Shown here one piece after another: positions 33,740-45,215 of a stretch of 64,000 nt of DNA. The stretch's first letter is position 1, and every line of letters begins with the position of its first letter. The DNA comes from Carnegiea gigantea. Taxonomy: Eukaryota > Streptophyta > Magnoliopsida > Caryophyllales > Cactaceae. The stretch spans positions 141,001 through 205,000 of the forward strand of contig JAKOGI010000327.1 of the NCBI GenBank assembly GCA_029747015.1, written 5' to 3'. The position numbers were made by a program, and so were the translations under genes. The notes beneath the pieces were generated by a model. It was not told the origin of the DNA. It searched no databases and was given only the letters and a program-made list of their open reading frames with translations.

Positions 33740-35060
33740 TCCCGGAGGAGATTCCAGGCATGCCACCTATTGGGGAGGTTGAATTCTGTATTGACCTAGT
33801 GATAGATGCCACTCCTATCTCTAAAGCACCTTACCGGATCGCACCAGCTGAGCTTAAGAAACTAAAGACATAGCTTGAGGAACTCTTAGAAAAAGGGTAT
33901 ATCCGTCCTAATACATACCCGTGGGGAGCCCCCAGTGTTATTTGTGAAGAAGAAGGATGGGACCTTGATGTTGTGTGTGGACTATAGAGAGTTGAACAAG
34001 ATTACGGTGAAGAACTGCTACCCTCTGCTCAGGATAGATGACCTTTTCGATCAACTGAGAGGTCCAGGAACGTTCTCTAAGATAGATCTCCATTTGGAGT
34101 ATCACCAACTCCGGATTAAGGAGGAGGACATACCTAAGGCTGCATTTCGCACCCGGTATGGACACTATGAGTTCATAGTAATGCCTTTCGGACTCACGAA
34201 CGCCTCGGCGGCATTCATGGACCTTATGAGTAGGGTATTTAAGCCATATCTGGATCAGTTCGTTGTGGTGTTCATAGACGACATTTTGATTTATTCAAGG
34301 ACCCCACAAGAGCACAACTGCCATTTGAGGGTTATTCTAGAGATACTAAGGGAGAGCTAACTATATGCGAAGCTGAAGAAGTGTGAGTTTTGGTTGAGTA
34401 AAGTAGCGTTTCTAGGGCACATGGTGTCTCACAAGGGAGTATCAGTGGACCCGCAGAAAATAGAGGCTGTCATAAATTGGCCAAGACCTAAGAACCCGAC
34501 CGAAGTAAGAAGCTTTTTGGGTCTGGCAGGATACTGTCGTAGATTTGATAAGGATTTCTCAAAAATCGCTACGCCACTAATCAATTTAACTAAGAAAGTC
34601 ATTAAGTGTGAATGGACAGACCGTTGTGAAGAAGCCTTCCAGGAGCTTAAGAAGAGATTGACGAGTGCACCCATACTGGCTTTACCCACCAGTGGCAAAG
34701 CTTTTGTGGTATATAGTGATGCATCCAAGAACGGGCTGGGATGTGTGTTGATGCAAGAGGAGCGTGTCATGGCCTATGCCTCTCAGCAGCTAAAACCACA
34801 TGAACGGAACTACCCAACTCACGATCTGAAATTAGCAGTCGTAGTGTTTGCCCTTAAGATTTGGAGGCACTATTTATATGGAGTACATTGCAAGATCTTC
34901 ACCGACCACCAGAGTTTGAAGTATCTATTCTTGCAGAAAGACCTGAATCTAAGACAAACTAGGTGACTGGAGTTTCTTAAGGACTACGATGTTGACTTCC
35001 AATACCATCTGACGAAAGCTAATGTGGTAGCTGACGCATTGAGTCGTAGGCCCAACCCTG
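33740..35060 (+). pseudogene. Chromovirus reverse transcriptase and RNase H
   Basis: In order: [15 protein letters not shown] lead-in, [11 protein letters not shown], a frameshift within the C run near 33930, then [40 protein letters not shown] and [10 protein letters not shown], the catalytic F-x-D-D. After a stop at 34358 come [11 protein letters not shown] and the tether. RNase H shows [12 protein letters not shown] and [10 protein letters not shown]. The second catalytic acid, normally Glu in DLELA, reads Lys (HDLKLA, about 34830). A TGA at 34964 replaces the Trp expected in 'RWLEFL'; VVADALSRR follows. It makes DNA from element RNA in intact relatives but is dead here. Confidence 0.85.
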
Positions 35061-35149
35061 CACTAAACTACATAATGCCACTACCCAAGGATCTGTGTGA
35101 GGCTTTCTACAAGATAGAGATTAATGTGGTGACATGAGGGAATAAATCG

Positions 35150-36160
35150 GTGTTATGCGCCTTGGAAGTACAACCGACCCTTGTAAAAGAGATTAGGGCA
35201 GCACAGGCCACAGACCCCCAACTGGAGAGGATTGGGGAGGAAGTACTGACGGGAAAGGTCCCAGGGTTTGTGATCCATGAGGATGGCACCTTGAGGTTTC
35301 ATAATCGGGTGTGTGTACCGGCTGTGGAAGATCTTAAGAGAAGGATCCTAGATGAAGGACACAATACTCCCCATTCTGTACACCCTGGCGGAAACAAATT
35401 ATATAAGGACTTGAAGCATACATTATGGTGGAGTAATATGAAGCAGGAAGAAGCTGAGTACGCAGCCAAATGTTTAACATGCCAGCGAGTAAAGATGGAA
35501 TACCAAAGGCCTGCAGGGCTCTTACAACCGTTGGAAGTTCCCGAGTGGAAGTGGAACTCCGTGTCTATGGACTTCATAGTAGGACTACCACCTACACAGA
35601 AGAAAAATAATACGATTTGGGTGATTATGGATAGACTTATGAAAATGGCTCATTTCATAGCCATGAGGAATACATGCGTACTGGACCAGTTGGCCCGAGC
35701 CTATGTGGAAGAGATAGTTCGACTGCATGGTGTGCCTAGCTCAATATTGTCTGACCGGGATACGAGGTTTCAGTCGGGGTTCTGGCAGAAGTTACAAGAG
35801 GCATTTGGAACTCTACGACGCTTTAATACAGCATTCCACCTAGCCAGAGATGAACAGACAGAGCATACAATTCAGACCTTGGAAGACATGTTACGGGCGT
35901 GTGCTTTAGACTTTAAGAAGGCTTGGGATGAGCAGTTGGCCTTGATAGAGTTCTCATATAACAATAGCTACCACTCCAGCATCGAAATGGCTCCATATGA
36001 AGCACTGTATGGTAGGCAATGTAGAATCCCACTGTGCTGGCAGGAAATCGATGAAGTACTTATGATTGGGCCATATCTTATTCAAGCCACTACCCAGAAA
36101 ATCAGAGTGATCCAAGAACGAATGAGAACCACCCAAATCCGCCAGAAGAGTTATAGGAGA
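35150..36160 (+). pseudogene. Chromovirus integrase
   Basis: A long open stretch covers the H-H-C-C domain (HSVHPGGNK, then CLTCQRVK) and the catalytic core with D (SMDFIVGLP), D (LSDRDTRFQ) and E (QTEHTIQTLEDML). The usual 'YHPQTDGQ' before the Glu is altered to FHLARDEQ. The core ends in LIEFSYNNSYHSSIEMAPYEALYGR, a family hallmark. The frame is lost by a +1 shift at about 36155. In relatives this enzyme joins cDNA ends to host chromatin. Its N-terminus may begin upstream of 35150 in the polyprotein. Confidence 0.85.
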
Positions 36161-36164
36161 TCAT

Positions 36165-36571
36165 GTGTTTCTCAAAGTGTCTCTAACCAAGGGCATATTA
36201 AGGTTCGGTTTGACAGGAAAGCTGAGCCCCAGGTATATTGGTCCTTACCTTATCATTCAACGGGTGGGAAAGGTAGCATATCTGTTGGAAATGCCACCAG
36301 AACTACCCAGGGTACACAATGTGTTTCACGTGTCCCAACTGCGCAAGTATCTTCCGGATCCTTCCCATGTGATCGAGCAAGACCCTGCACTGTTACAGGA
36401 GGACCTATCCCACGAAGAGCACCCCATCAGGATTTTCGATCGAAGGGAAAAGCAGCTCTGCAGAAAAACCGTGCCTTTGGTGAAAGTACTATAGGCGAAT
36501 CATGAGGTATCAGAGGCAACGTGGGAGCCAGAACAGGAAATGCGGGAAAAGTACCCACACCTGTTTCCTTA
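36165..36571 (+). pseudogene. Chromovirus integrase C-terminus with chromodomain
   Basis: Frame +3 continues with FGLTGKLSPRYIGPYLI, VAYLLEMPPELPRVHNVFHVSQLRKY (the GPY/F module), then VPLVKVL, a TAG at 36491, and NHEVSEATWEPEQEMREKYP ending in TAA at 36569. The last part is a type II chromodomain, which in chromoviruses guides insertion to heterochromatin. The TAG lies at a position that is Trp in relatives. Finding the element inside a tandem repeat fits a preference for heterochromatic sites, though one case proves nothing. Confidence 0.8.
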
Positions 36572-36607
36572 ACAAGGTATGTGTGCAGTTTCGAGGACGA
36601 AACAGTC

Positions 36608-36622
36608 CTAAGGGGGGTAGAA
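36608..36622 (+). promoter_or_regulatory. Chromovirus polypurine tract
   Basis: CTAAGGGGGGTAGAA lies directly before the 3' LTR. Purine runs at this place prime plus-strand synthesis. Confidence 0.75.
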
Positions 36623-36907
36623 TGTAAAACCTCATAAAATTTGATAGCCAAAAATTTCTATTCTTATTAATTTTCTGGTTATGTCAGACCGACTTTGAGA
36701 AAAAGGACTTGCTATGTATTCTTTTCTTTATTGTAAATGTGGGTCTAATAGGATTTATTTAAAAATTATATTTTCTTTTATGGATTATTTAGAAAGAATA
36801 TATTTTTTTTTAAGCAAGATTTCATGCAAGCCCAAAAACCCCTTCCTTTTCTTTTAAACCCCTAAACCCCTAAAACCCCCCTTACCATTCATCTCTCTCT
36901 CTCTCTA

Positions 36908-36942
<35 letters not shown>

Positions 36943-38862
36943 CCCCTCCCCCTCTCACCTCCATACGCCGCCCCCCCGTGCCGCCGGCCACCAGTTCAGC
37001 CACTATACGGCCTCCCCTTCCTTCAAGGTAATTACTTTTCCCTCCTTGTTTTCTTTTGGTAGATGCATAAAGATTCTACTTCCATGCATTCCCCCATGCA
37101 AGCAAGAGACTTGGATTGATTTTATGGTTTCAAATTATTGATTTGATATGTTTGTTTTCAAATTTAAATTTGGGGAGGTTTAAAGAGAACACCTTAGGTA
37201 TCACTGTCAGGCCCCCGAATCTGACCCGATTTTAAAAACTCTGCTCCAATTTGTACAGTGGTCCAAAAATCGTAAAACTTTCATAGTAGGTAGGTTTGGG
37301 TGTGCTAAGTACTAAGGTTTTTGAATTGCATGATTTGGATCTGTGTAGACCAAGTTATGGTCGATTTACTAGAGGCTGTCCGAGAGGCAATGGTCTGGGG
37401 ACAGATTGTAAAAATTAGGATTTTTGAGGGCCTTACAAGCCAATTATGGAGCTTTGGTGAGCATAAAAGTTGTAGAGCACAAAATTACCCTTCTAGAATG
37501 GGCTAGAACACTTGATTTCAACGTTGGGAACTCCGGATATGATCATTGGAAGTTAGGATACTAAATCTATCCAGGTCTGGTAGCAAGGGATAGTACGGTT
37601 TAGTGTCCTAAATTGGTCTTTAAAAAATGGGAAATTTTCCCAGGTCTAGAATTAGGCTAGAATCTAACCCTATGTTGAGGAGAAGCTAAGAACAAATTTT
37701 TAGTTACTCAGGTGAAGCTCAGTAGGCTACTGTAAGAGAACCGAGCCCGTTAGTTGAACGAAAATCAGGTAATAGTTATGCCCTACCCCCCCAAATAGTT
37801 AGAAAGTGATGAATTTTGCTTAGCCTTGTTGAATGTATTTGTTTGAGGTTCAGTGATGTGTTTTCATAATGAAGTGTGTGCTGTGATTTCCCGACTTGTG
37901 TTTCAGTGTAGTAAACTTGGTTTATAGTTGCCCAAATGATTTATAGTAGTTTGAATGAGAACATGATTTATAATGTTTTGAAGGACTGTTGAAGGAGTCT
38001 GTACTAATTTGAACTGGAAATATGTAACGGTTGAGAGAATGATTTCTTCCTTTTTTTTAAGTTGTTAAAAAAAAGGGGAATTTGAGATGTCTGAGTTGGG
38101 TCGGGTTTTGGAAAAACGATAATGGAAACTGATTTATGAGTAACTGAATAAAAAGGGTGGGTTGGGAGCTGGGCTCTTATCAATTGAAGGCCAAGAGTCT
38201 TCCCCGGGTATAAGTGCATGCATGTGAGTGGCCACGAGTCACCTTAGGGTGGGCGTGGGCCAGGATTATCGGTAATCGTTGTAGGGACGGTAGGCCAGGA
38301 TTCAGTTTAGCGGCTGTAATAAAAGTATTGCAGGCCATGAGACCCACTGGGGTCACTCGTCATTGTTCAACAGGATTAAACCAAGAGGAACTTATTCCGA
38401 GGTTTTCCCATGAGAGTTAGATTGAAAATGCTTGGAAAAGATGTCTTGATTTCTCCCACCCCGAAAACGTTTTGAAATGAATTTGTGTGAGTGTTTTGAC
38501 TGTTAGGGGTGATTATTACTGAGTGCCTCTCGCTTTTCCCAAATGTTTCGCTTTCAGGTGAAGTGGACGTGCATGGTAACGGGAAGACGCAATAGAGTGA
38601 GGTCATTGCCAGGAAACATTAGGCCGATGTTGTTAAGTTAATTATTAGTTGAAATCATTCGAACACCTGAAGACTTATTTGTAATGATTTGAAGCGGACT
38701 TATTAATTATGCATAATTTATCTTTATTCTTGGTTGGTCTTTAATACTCAGCCTGGTATTTCCAAGAAAGAAATATGGTAGTAGCACCCTGCATAGGCTT
38801 TCGCTGCCACATAGATCAGTAACAGGAATAAAGAAAAAGAGTTAGAAATTTAGAGTGTTATA
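36623..38862 (+). repeat. Chromovirus 3' LTR
   Basis: It begins TGTAAAACC and ends TGTTATA, the terminal CA having become TA (the 5' LTR keeps TGTTACA). Length 2240 bp. It carries a CT microsatellite (about 36893-36950) and is collinear with the two halves of the 5' LTR. GGACC follows as the target duplication. Confidence 0.85.
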
Positions 38863-39000
38863 GGACCCCTCCCTTGAGGGGAAGGACGAGTTTGGATGCA
38901 AGGTTGAGGTCCTAGTATTCCAATTGCCTACCATGGCATTCATGTGCTAAGTTTGGACACTAGCCGAATGAGCTAATCCTTGCATTAGCATATCTCACCA
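38863..39000 (+). repeat. Tandem repeat, continuation after the insertion
   Basis: It starts GGACCCCTCCCTTGAGGGG, the exact continuation of the unit broken at 17735, and runs through CATGGCATTCATGTG and GAGCTAATCCTTGCAT. Together with the left part it makes about five units. After about 39000 the similarity ends. Confidence 0.8.
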
Positions 39001-39291
39001 TTTGATTTGTCGTTAAGTTTTTATCGTTTTGTTGTACCTATTATCTCACTCTAAGCTCTTAAAACCCCAAAATTGATGACATTTGAGTAAAATCAGATTC
39101 AAGAAAATGATCATTCACTGATATTCATAGATAATAAAATCGAGGGCCAACTGAACATACACCTGACATGTTAAAGCGAAACATGCCTTTGTTTCACACA
39201 AACACACAACTACCTTCTACCTACATTATACGCAATATCTCTTAAGGTTGTCAAAGTATCATGTCCTCAGTATCCTTTCTCCGTGAAGGGC

Positions 39292-40541
39292 TGATAAGTG
39301 CTTTTATATGCTTCACTTTTTAGGATATTTTGTAGCACTTTTTCATGAATTTATTGGCTTAATGTCATAATTTATGCTCCTATTCTTGTTTTATGCTTCG
39401 GTATGGTTCTTTGATGTTATTTGCAGGATTTAAGACCGTTTGACTCAGTAATTGACCCCCATTTGAGTGCATATTGACCCGCCATGGAGGTACCTCAAGC
39501 CCTATGCCTGCAGAGCAAGAGAAGAGCAGAAGAATTCATAACTAGCCAGAACCACGGTCAGGTCGTGGAGTCCCCCATAGACCTTGGTAAGCCTACAACT
39601 GCTAGTCTCTTCATCTTCCTTCATTGTGCGGCTAAGGATGCTCCGTTTGCTGCTTAAAAGGGCGTGTTCCAAGGCTTATGAAATAGATGAGAGCAACCAA
39701 AGTAATCTCACTACTACTCCCACATCTCTCTTTTAGTTAGAGTTTAGTTTAGGTTAGTTTAGTTTTTGAGATTTGAAGGGAGAAGCTTTGCTCTTGGAGG
39801 CTTGAAGATTGTTGCACAATTCAAGGGCTGCCATTGTTGTAAAGTTTTCCTTCCTTTCTTTGAACTTATTTTTGAACTCTTGTTTTAGTTAAATTAGAAA
39901 TATTAGTGAGTAGTTTTATTTAATCTAGAGATTTGTTAGCCATAGTATTGCAGTTGGATCCCTTTAACTTTATAATCTTGTGCTTATTTCATGATTGGAA
40001 TGATTTACTTCTATCTTGAGATTGAAATATTGTGAGTAGAATTTGGCCAATTTTGCTTGCTTATGTTAGGTAGTTGAGTGAAGCATTGAAAGGTGAAACT
40101 CGCTACTAGATCGCCTTGATAGAACTTGATTTAGCAAAACTCGAGAGAGAATTGCTTGTTAAGGGGAGACTTAGCATTTATGAATCTTCAACCTAGACTA
40201 AATCAAAGACACTTGAGAGAGTGTTAGTTGAATTTTTTTAGGCAATTTAATTTATTTTGAAAGAAAGGATTAAATTTAACTCGATTGCAATTCCTTGAAT
40301 CGTTCAATCCGTGAAAAGCGCATGCTTAATTCTATGAGCCGACTCTTCACTTGGAAAATCAAATTTCTATATGCTTTACTTTGATTGATTTCTAATTAGA
40401 TAATTAGTTTATTAAATCAATTCATTGAAAAGATTGATTACATAGCAATTTCAATTAGACATTAGCTCGATAGATTACTGTGATCCCTGAGGACAATCTT
40501 TTAATCTATACTATGACCTTCGTGCATTTGTGGACGTGTCA
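39292..40541 (+). repeat. Second Athila-type element, 5' LTR
   Basis: It begins TGATAAGTGCTTTTATATGC and ends GGACGTGTCA. The first 200 bases recur at 46976-47174 with scattered differences. Flanking AGGGC (39287-39291) may be half of the target duplication. Confidence 0.8.
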
Positions 40542-40547
40542 AGTTTT

Positions 40548-40563
40548 TGGCGCCGTTGCCGAG
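40548..40563 (+). promoter_or_regulatory. Primer-binding site (tRNA-Asp)
   Basis: TGGCGCCGTTGCCGAG matches the tRNA-Asp complement for 14 bases, then differs by one (GGG to GAG). Six bases after the LTR. Confidence 0.85.
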
Positions 40564-40802
40564 GACCAAATTGTTAACTATTGAGCTAGTCTTACGAAAA
40601 TGACTAATTGTTTTACTTTATTTTCCTTTTCTTTTTGATTGATTGGTAGTGTTGGTGATTATGCTTATAGGAATCTTCCCCCGTTTATACAAAGTCCATT
40701 TTTATGTGAACCCAAACCTGAGATTGAGAGGACTTTTTGTTTAATAGCAAGAAGCAAAGACTTGAGGAACAAAGGTGTAAAGCGAGAAAGACCTCACCAA
40801 AT

Positions 40803-42055
40803 ATGGCGGGAGAAAATGGTGAGCAAAGAAGGACGCTTAGGGATTTTATTACCCCAGGAGTCCAAGGCATCGCCTCAAGCATTACTGGTCCTAACGTGGA
40901 GGAAAATAATTTTGAGCTCAAGCCGGCTCTTATTTCTATGGTACAAAAATCCCAATTTGGGGGCACCATGTTGGAAGACCCAAACTTACACCTCTCGGTC
41001 CTTTAGAGGTGTGTGATATATTGAAGCTAAACGAAGTCTCTACTGATGCCATTCGATTGCGGCTATTTTCCTTTTTACTTAGGGACAAGGCGAGACCATG
41101 GCTTCATTCTTTGGCTCCCGGGTGCATTACCACATGGGATGAGCTTACGAGAGCTTTCCTTGCCAAATTCTTCCCACCAAGCAAAATGGCGAGTTTGAGG
41201 AAAAAGGATGATGAGACACTCTATGAGGCTTAGGAGCGGTTTAAAGATTTGTTATGGTTGTGCCCTCACCATGGCCTTCAACGATGGATGATTGTTCAAG
41301 CTTTCTATAATGGAGTGACCCAACCTGTAAGGTCTACTATTGATGCGACAGTAGGAAGAACTTTGATGAATAAGACTGAAGACGAGGCCTACAATTTGAT
41401 TGACAATATGGCGCTCAACAATTTTCAATGGTCCAACGAACGAGGCCAACCCAAGCAGGTTGGAGGTAAGCTTGAAGTTGATGCACTTACTTTACTTAAT
41501 GCTAAAATAAATGCTATGACTCAAAGGTCGGAACGATTGAATGTGAATGCTATGAATTCTAGTGCCTCTCTCCCATCATGTGAAATATATGGTTCCATTG
41601 ACCATTTGACTGATAATTACTAAGTTAGGAGTCCACTTTGCCCAAAACACTAGCGACCAAGTCAATTATGTCAATAATTTCAGCCTGAGGCTGACTAATG
41701 ACCCTTATTTAAATACTTATAATCCGGATTAGAGGAACCATCTAAATTTCTCATATAGGCCTAACCCTTTCGCAATGCCCCAAATGAATGCTAGGCGACC
41801 CCCCGGATTTTAAAGACTTCCCTTTCCCCAACAAGCTCACCAGAAGTCCAACCTAGAGTCCATGATGGAGAGTATGCTTTTGGTGTAGCAAAAACAAGAT
41901 GAGTATATGGAGCAATTAGCCTCTAAGATTTATGTGCTTACTACTCATAACAAGATGTTGGAAGCCCAAATAGCCCAACAAGCTAGCTTTTTCTTCAGGG
42001 TAGACTATCGAGTAAACCCAAATCTAACCCCTGTGAGCATTGTAATTGTGTTATC
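40803..42055 (+). pseudogene. Second Athila-type element, gag
   Basis: ATG at 40803 starts MAGENGEQRRTLRDFITPG. Capsid wording follows: FELKPALISMVQKSQFGG, EDPNLHLSV, then a frameshift at about 41004, LKLNEVSTDAIRLRLF, LLRDKARPWLHSLAPG, ITTWDELTRAFLAKFFPPSK, ERFKDLLWLCPHHG and QAFYNGV. A TAG at 41231 interrupts EA-x-ERFK, where relatives have Trp. A zinc motif near 41575 (SCEIYGSIDHLTDNY) has lost two Cys to Tyr. The C-terminal part (41624-42055) is frameshifted: YLNTYNPD, FSYRPNPF and a Gln-rich tail. This is the Athila gag (capsid) protein. Confidence 0.8.
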
Positions 42056-42600
42056 TTGAAGGAGGGGGGAGAGGATCCTAGAGACCCGGAGGACATTTCA
42101 ATTGAGGATGGTAGAGAAATGATCATGGTTGAGAGTAAGGAGGGAAATGATAACGGCAAGCCCATGACTTTCATAGAAAATCATAGCTTAGAGATTCCCA
42201 CAGTCTTTCCACCTAAGTTGCCTGACCCAGGTGGCTTTTCTATCCCCTGTGTCGTAGGTAAATTGGAAATTGAAAGAGCCTCATGTGGCCTTGGTACAAG
42301 TGTCAGTTTGATGCCCACTCTTTGTTTCATAGGCTTCACTTAGGACCATTACGACCCGCACGCTTTTCACTTCAATTAGCAGATGGTTCTGAAATGCGGC
42401 CTTTAGGTAAATTAGAGGATGTGCTAGTCAAAATATGAGATATTTGGGTGTTGGAAGACTTTATTATTGCTGATATGTCTGAGACTGATGATGCCAAAAT
42501 TGTTCTTGGTAGGCCTATTTTGGCTACTGTAGGTTGCAATATTGATGTAAAATGGGATCGGATAGCATTTGAAGCAAAAGGGTGCTAATCTATGTTCTGT
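42056..42600 (+). pseudogene. Second Athila-type element, protease
   Basis: The piece 42056-42343 has FPPKLPDPGGFSIPCVVGKLEIE, then CGLGTSVSLMP, where the catalytic Asp of the family's CDLG is Gly. After a frameshift near 42330 come FSLQLADGSEMRPLGKLEDVLVK, FIIADMSETDDAKIVLGRPI and NIDVKWDRIAFEAKG. The domain is recognisable end to end but inactive through the missing Asp, a TGA at about 42437 and the shift. Confidence 0.75.
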
Positions 42601-42959
42601 TTTATGGATGAGAGAATGATCTCCCTTAATTTTTCCCAGTCAGATGCATTTTCCCTTTCTCCTGAGATTAACATGGAGGACGGTTTTGATTCTTAAGACC
42701 CTTCTGATTTTGATTGGATTTTCACTGAAGATCTCAACCAAGGGTATGTTAAGGTGGAGTTTGCTGCTCGTACGCCACTAGTATACCCAAGGTTGAGGCC
42801 TATGCTTCTAATGAATCTCCTATGACTAATTATTGCAAGTTTGCCTAAGCGGTTCTCTCTTTGCCTTCTATAAAAGGATTTGATTTAGACTTTGATCTGG
42901 GGATTGAGCATGATGATAGTGGCTAGTCTGATAGACTATGCAATCAATTTGTCTTATAC

Positions 42960-43115
42960 ACTGACAATATGTTATAGCGTTGATTGATGATGGCGAAGGA
43001 CCTCCAACTTGAGTTTCTGAGGTGGAACCTTCGGTTGAAGGAGTACAATTTCGTGGTTCGCAATAAAGCTGTCATCCATACGCTTACCGATCTCGAGCGC
43101 ACATAAAAGCATGGT
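42960..43115 (+). pseudogene. Scrap of RNase H C-terminus
   Basis: LQLEFLRWNLRLKEYNFVV and AVIHTLTDLE resemble the end of Athila RNase H (RW-LLLQEFD, then ADHLSRLE). Reverse transcriptase and most of RNase H are missing just upstream and integrase is missing just downstream. It marks the deletion scar. Confidence 0.5.
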
Positions 43116-43143
43116 TAAGCTCTTAACCTTAAAAGAGCACTTC

Positions 43144-43159
43144 TTGGGAGGCAGCCCAA
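43144..43159 (+). other. Short hairpin after pol scar
   Basis: TTGGGAGGCAGCCCAA, one base different from 27031-27046 in the inner element. Stem TTGGG/CCCAA is kept. Confidence 0.55.
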
Positions 43160-43199
43160 ACCCTTTAATAGCTTTGATATCCATTTTTAGGTAGTTTTT

Positions 43200-43853
43200 C
43201 ATAAAAACAATAAAAAAAAAGAGAGGCAAAAAAAAAAAAAAGAGAAGAAGAACACAAAGGAGGGGGAAAAAAGAGAGAAGAGGAATACAAAAGAAAAAAA
43301 GAGAGAAGGAAAAAAGAACACAAGAAAAAAGGAAGAAAAAAATGATGGGCACGGACGGTTCGTATTCTCCAATACGGCCCATGGCGTTCCCACCCAGCAA
43401 AACAAAGAAGCAGGTGTCCAACAGCCACCACAGTCCGACTGTGGTGTTGGCCACGGTTCATGGTGGATTGCTACGGGCTACAGTCAAGGGTTTTAACTGC
43501 AGTGATCGTCCACTTTCCGTCACTTTCATCTTCAACCTCAACACACTCTCTCTAACTCCGTCTTTCTCACTCTAAACCCACCGTTGTTAAATCTTTATTC
43601 TCTCCCTAATTTCTTCTTATTTTCACTCTATTTTCACTCAAAATCTTCCCTTTTATCATAATCATTCCCTTTCTCTAATAAATTTCATCTCTTTCCACCA
43701 TTTCTTCTCTAAGTTCATCTCATCTTCACCCATCCTCCATAACCATCTTCTTCTTTCTTTAATTCTTCCTCATTTTTCACTTAAATTTTTCATTTTCTTT
43801 TCTCACACCTTATTTTTAAGGTTTTTGTTTCAATTTTCTTACATTTTTCAACC
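43200..43853 (+). other. Purine tract and pyrimidine-rich leader before the ORF-1-like gene
   Basis: 43200-43345 is almost all A and G. It is followed by a short unique stretch and about 350 bases rich in C and T (TTCTTCTC and CATTTTC motifs) leading to the ATG at 43854. The leader resembles a 5' untranslated region. Opposite-strand frames in the purine tract encode Phe/Ser/Leu strings and are artefacts. Confidence 0.5.
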
Positions 43854-45215
43854 ATGGCACCTACAAAAAGACAAAGGTGTATCAAGGAGGCAGGAACATC
43901 TAGCTAAGCACCATCCCGACATCAACGGACCTTCCGAACTTCCACGACTGCACGGGCCCGAGGTAACGTTCCTCATTCCCTTGGTTTGACTAACCCCAAA
44001 CATGTTGCTAGATATACTTGCTTGAATGAACGAATTGTTGTGGTAACTCGTTATTATGATGAGGAATCATTGGCCATTTAGGATTGCGATGATATATGGT
44101 GGTTGTTTGCATAGGGAGGTATGGGACATTTTATTGAAATAAAAGAGCATACATATCGGGACCTCACTCTAGAATTTCTTAGCACTTTGTATGTAGAGGT
44201 TACTCAAGGGCCTCAATGTCAAGTGGGGTATATTTCACCTTATTTATAAGGGCAATTTTATGAGTTGAACTTAGGTACCTTCAACAGCATATTTGGTTTT
44301 CCACCTAGCATGGACTTACCCAATCGTCAAGTCCCTCGTGAATTCAACCTAAATGTATTTTGGGGTAATCTTTCGAGGAGGTTTAGGTATAGTACTAGTT
44401 CTTCAAAATACACTCATATTAGGAACCCTTGCATTGGAGTGGCTCAGCGTATTCTCGCCTATTGTTTCTTTGCTCGGAATGACAGTTTGAATGTTCCAAG
44501 ATTGTCTGAATTATATCTTCTTTCTTGTATGCTTGATGGTGTCCAAGTTGATCCTGGGGCGTTTTTGGCCCGAGAATTGTATAGTGCAGCTATTAGCACT
44601 AAGGGTAGGATAGTCATTGGGGGTGCAGTCACAACTATTGCTAGATTTTTGGGTGTTGAACCCAACCCTGAGGATCAAGTTTCTGGGTCTGAGTGGCTTG
44701 ATCAAGCCGCTTTTGAGCTAATGAACTTTTGTAGAGTAGAGGCTATACGTTTGTGCTAGATCCTTCCTAGGGATTGGCTTCTACTGCTTCCCGATGTTGA
44801 TAGAACCACCTTACTTCACCGGGCTGACCTTCAATGGGTACCTGGCGATATCGAGGTCGTCCAACCTGCACCTCCTCCACCCCTATTTACTTCTCAGGCC
44901 GGACCTAGTTCCTCCTCCTAACGACCCCCCACTGACTATGCCGACCTCTAAGCCACCCTTAGGTCCATTCATGAGAAGGAAGTGTCCCTTTGAGCCTATG
45001 TTGCCTCAGAGAACACCGCTCTTCGTGACTTTGTCCAAGAATGGCACGACGAGTTTCATGGGATGCTTTCTACCTAGACCCAATACTTTCAGGATTACAA
45101 GCCTTGTCTTGAAACCTAGCGAGATTGGTATATTTTTTATGGTCAACCACCCTACCCTCCTTGCCACCTCTCCTAATATCTTGTTCAAGCATGGGAAAGT
45201 TAGTCAGTTAATTGA
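43854..45215 (+). pseudogene. ATHILA ORF-1-like protein
   Basis: ATG at 43854 opens MAPTKRQRCIKEAGTSS and one frame runs for about 453 codons to TGA at 45213, broken only by point stops (TAA 43905, TAG near 44079 and 44115, TAA near 44247, TAG 44757, and a few later). Wording such as FIEIKEHTYRDLTLEFLSTL, GQFYELNLGTFNSIFGFP and RNPCIGVAQRILAYCFFAR matches the ATHILA ORF-1 family (PF03078, from memory), often annotated as a plant transposon protein. The C-terminal half is Pro/Ser-rich and then alpha-helical (ENTALRDFVQEWHDEF). No signal peptide or membrane span is obvious, so I would not call it Env. Its role is unknown. Confidence 0.65.

Larger units (their letters stand above)
17736..38862 (+). 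mobile_element. Ty3/gypsy chromovirus (Tekay/Del-like), interrupted
   Basis: The element has LTRs of about 2.2 kb, a tRNA-Met primer site, an extra ORF before gag, then gag, protease, reverse transcriptase, RNase H, integrase and a C-terminal chromodomain, a polypurine tract and the 3' LTR. Order and chromodomain place it among chromoviruses, and LTR length and chromodomain wording suggest the Tekay/Del group. A 10.4-kb element sits inside its 5' LTR; without it the length is about 10.7 kb. It carries many stops and several frameshifts. The first 180 or so aligned bases of the two LTRs show about 14 differences by eye. Confidence 0.85.

Noticed and set aside
43165..43461. Opposite-strand frames rich in Phe, Ser and Leu with an apparent signal peptide
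   Set aside because: They come from the reverse of an A/G tract before the ORF-1-like gene. Composition alone produces the hydrophobicity.
43854..45215. Calling the ORF-1-like gene an envelope protein
   Set aside because: No signal peptide, furin-type site or membrane span is visible, so only the ATHILA ORF-1 resemblance is reported.
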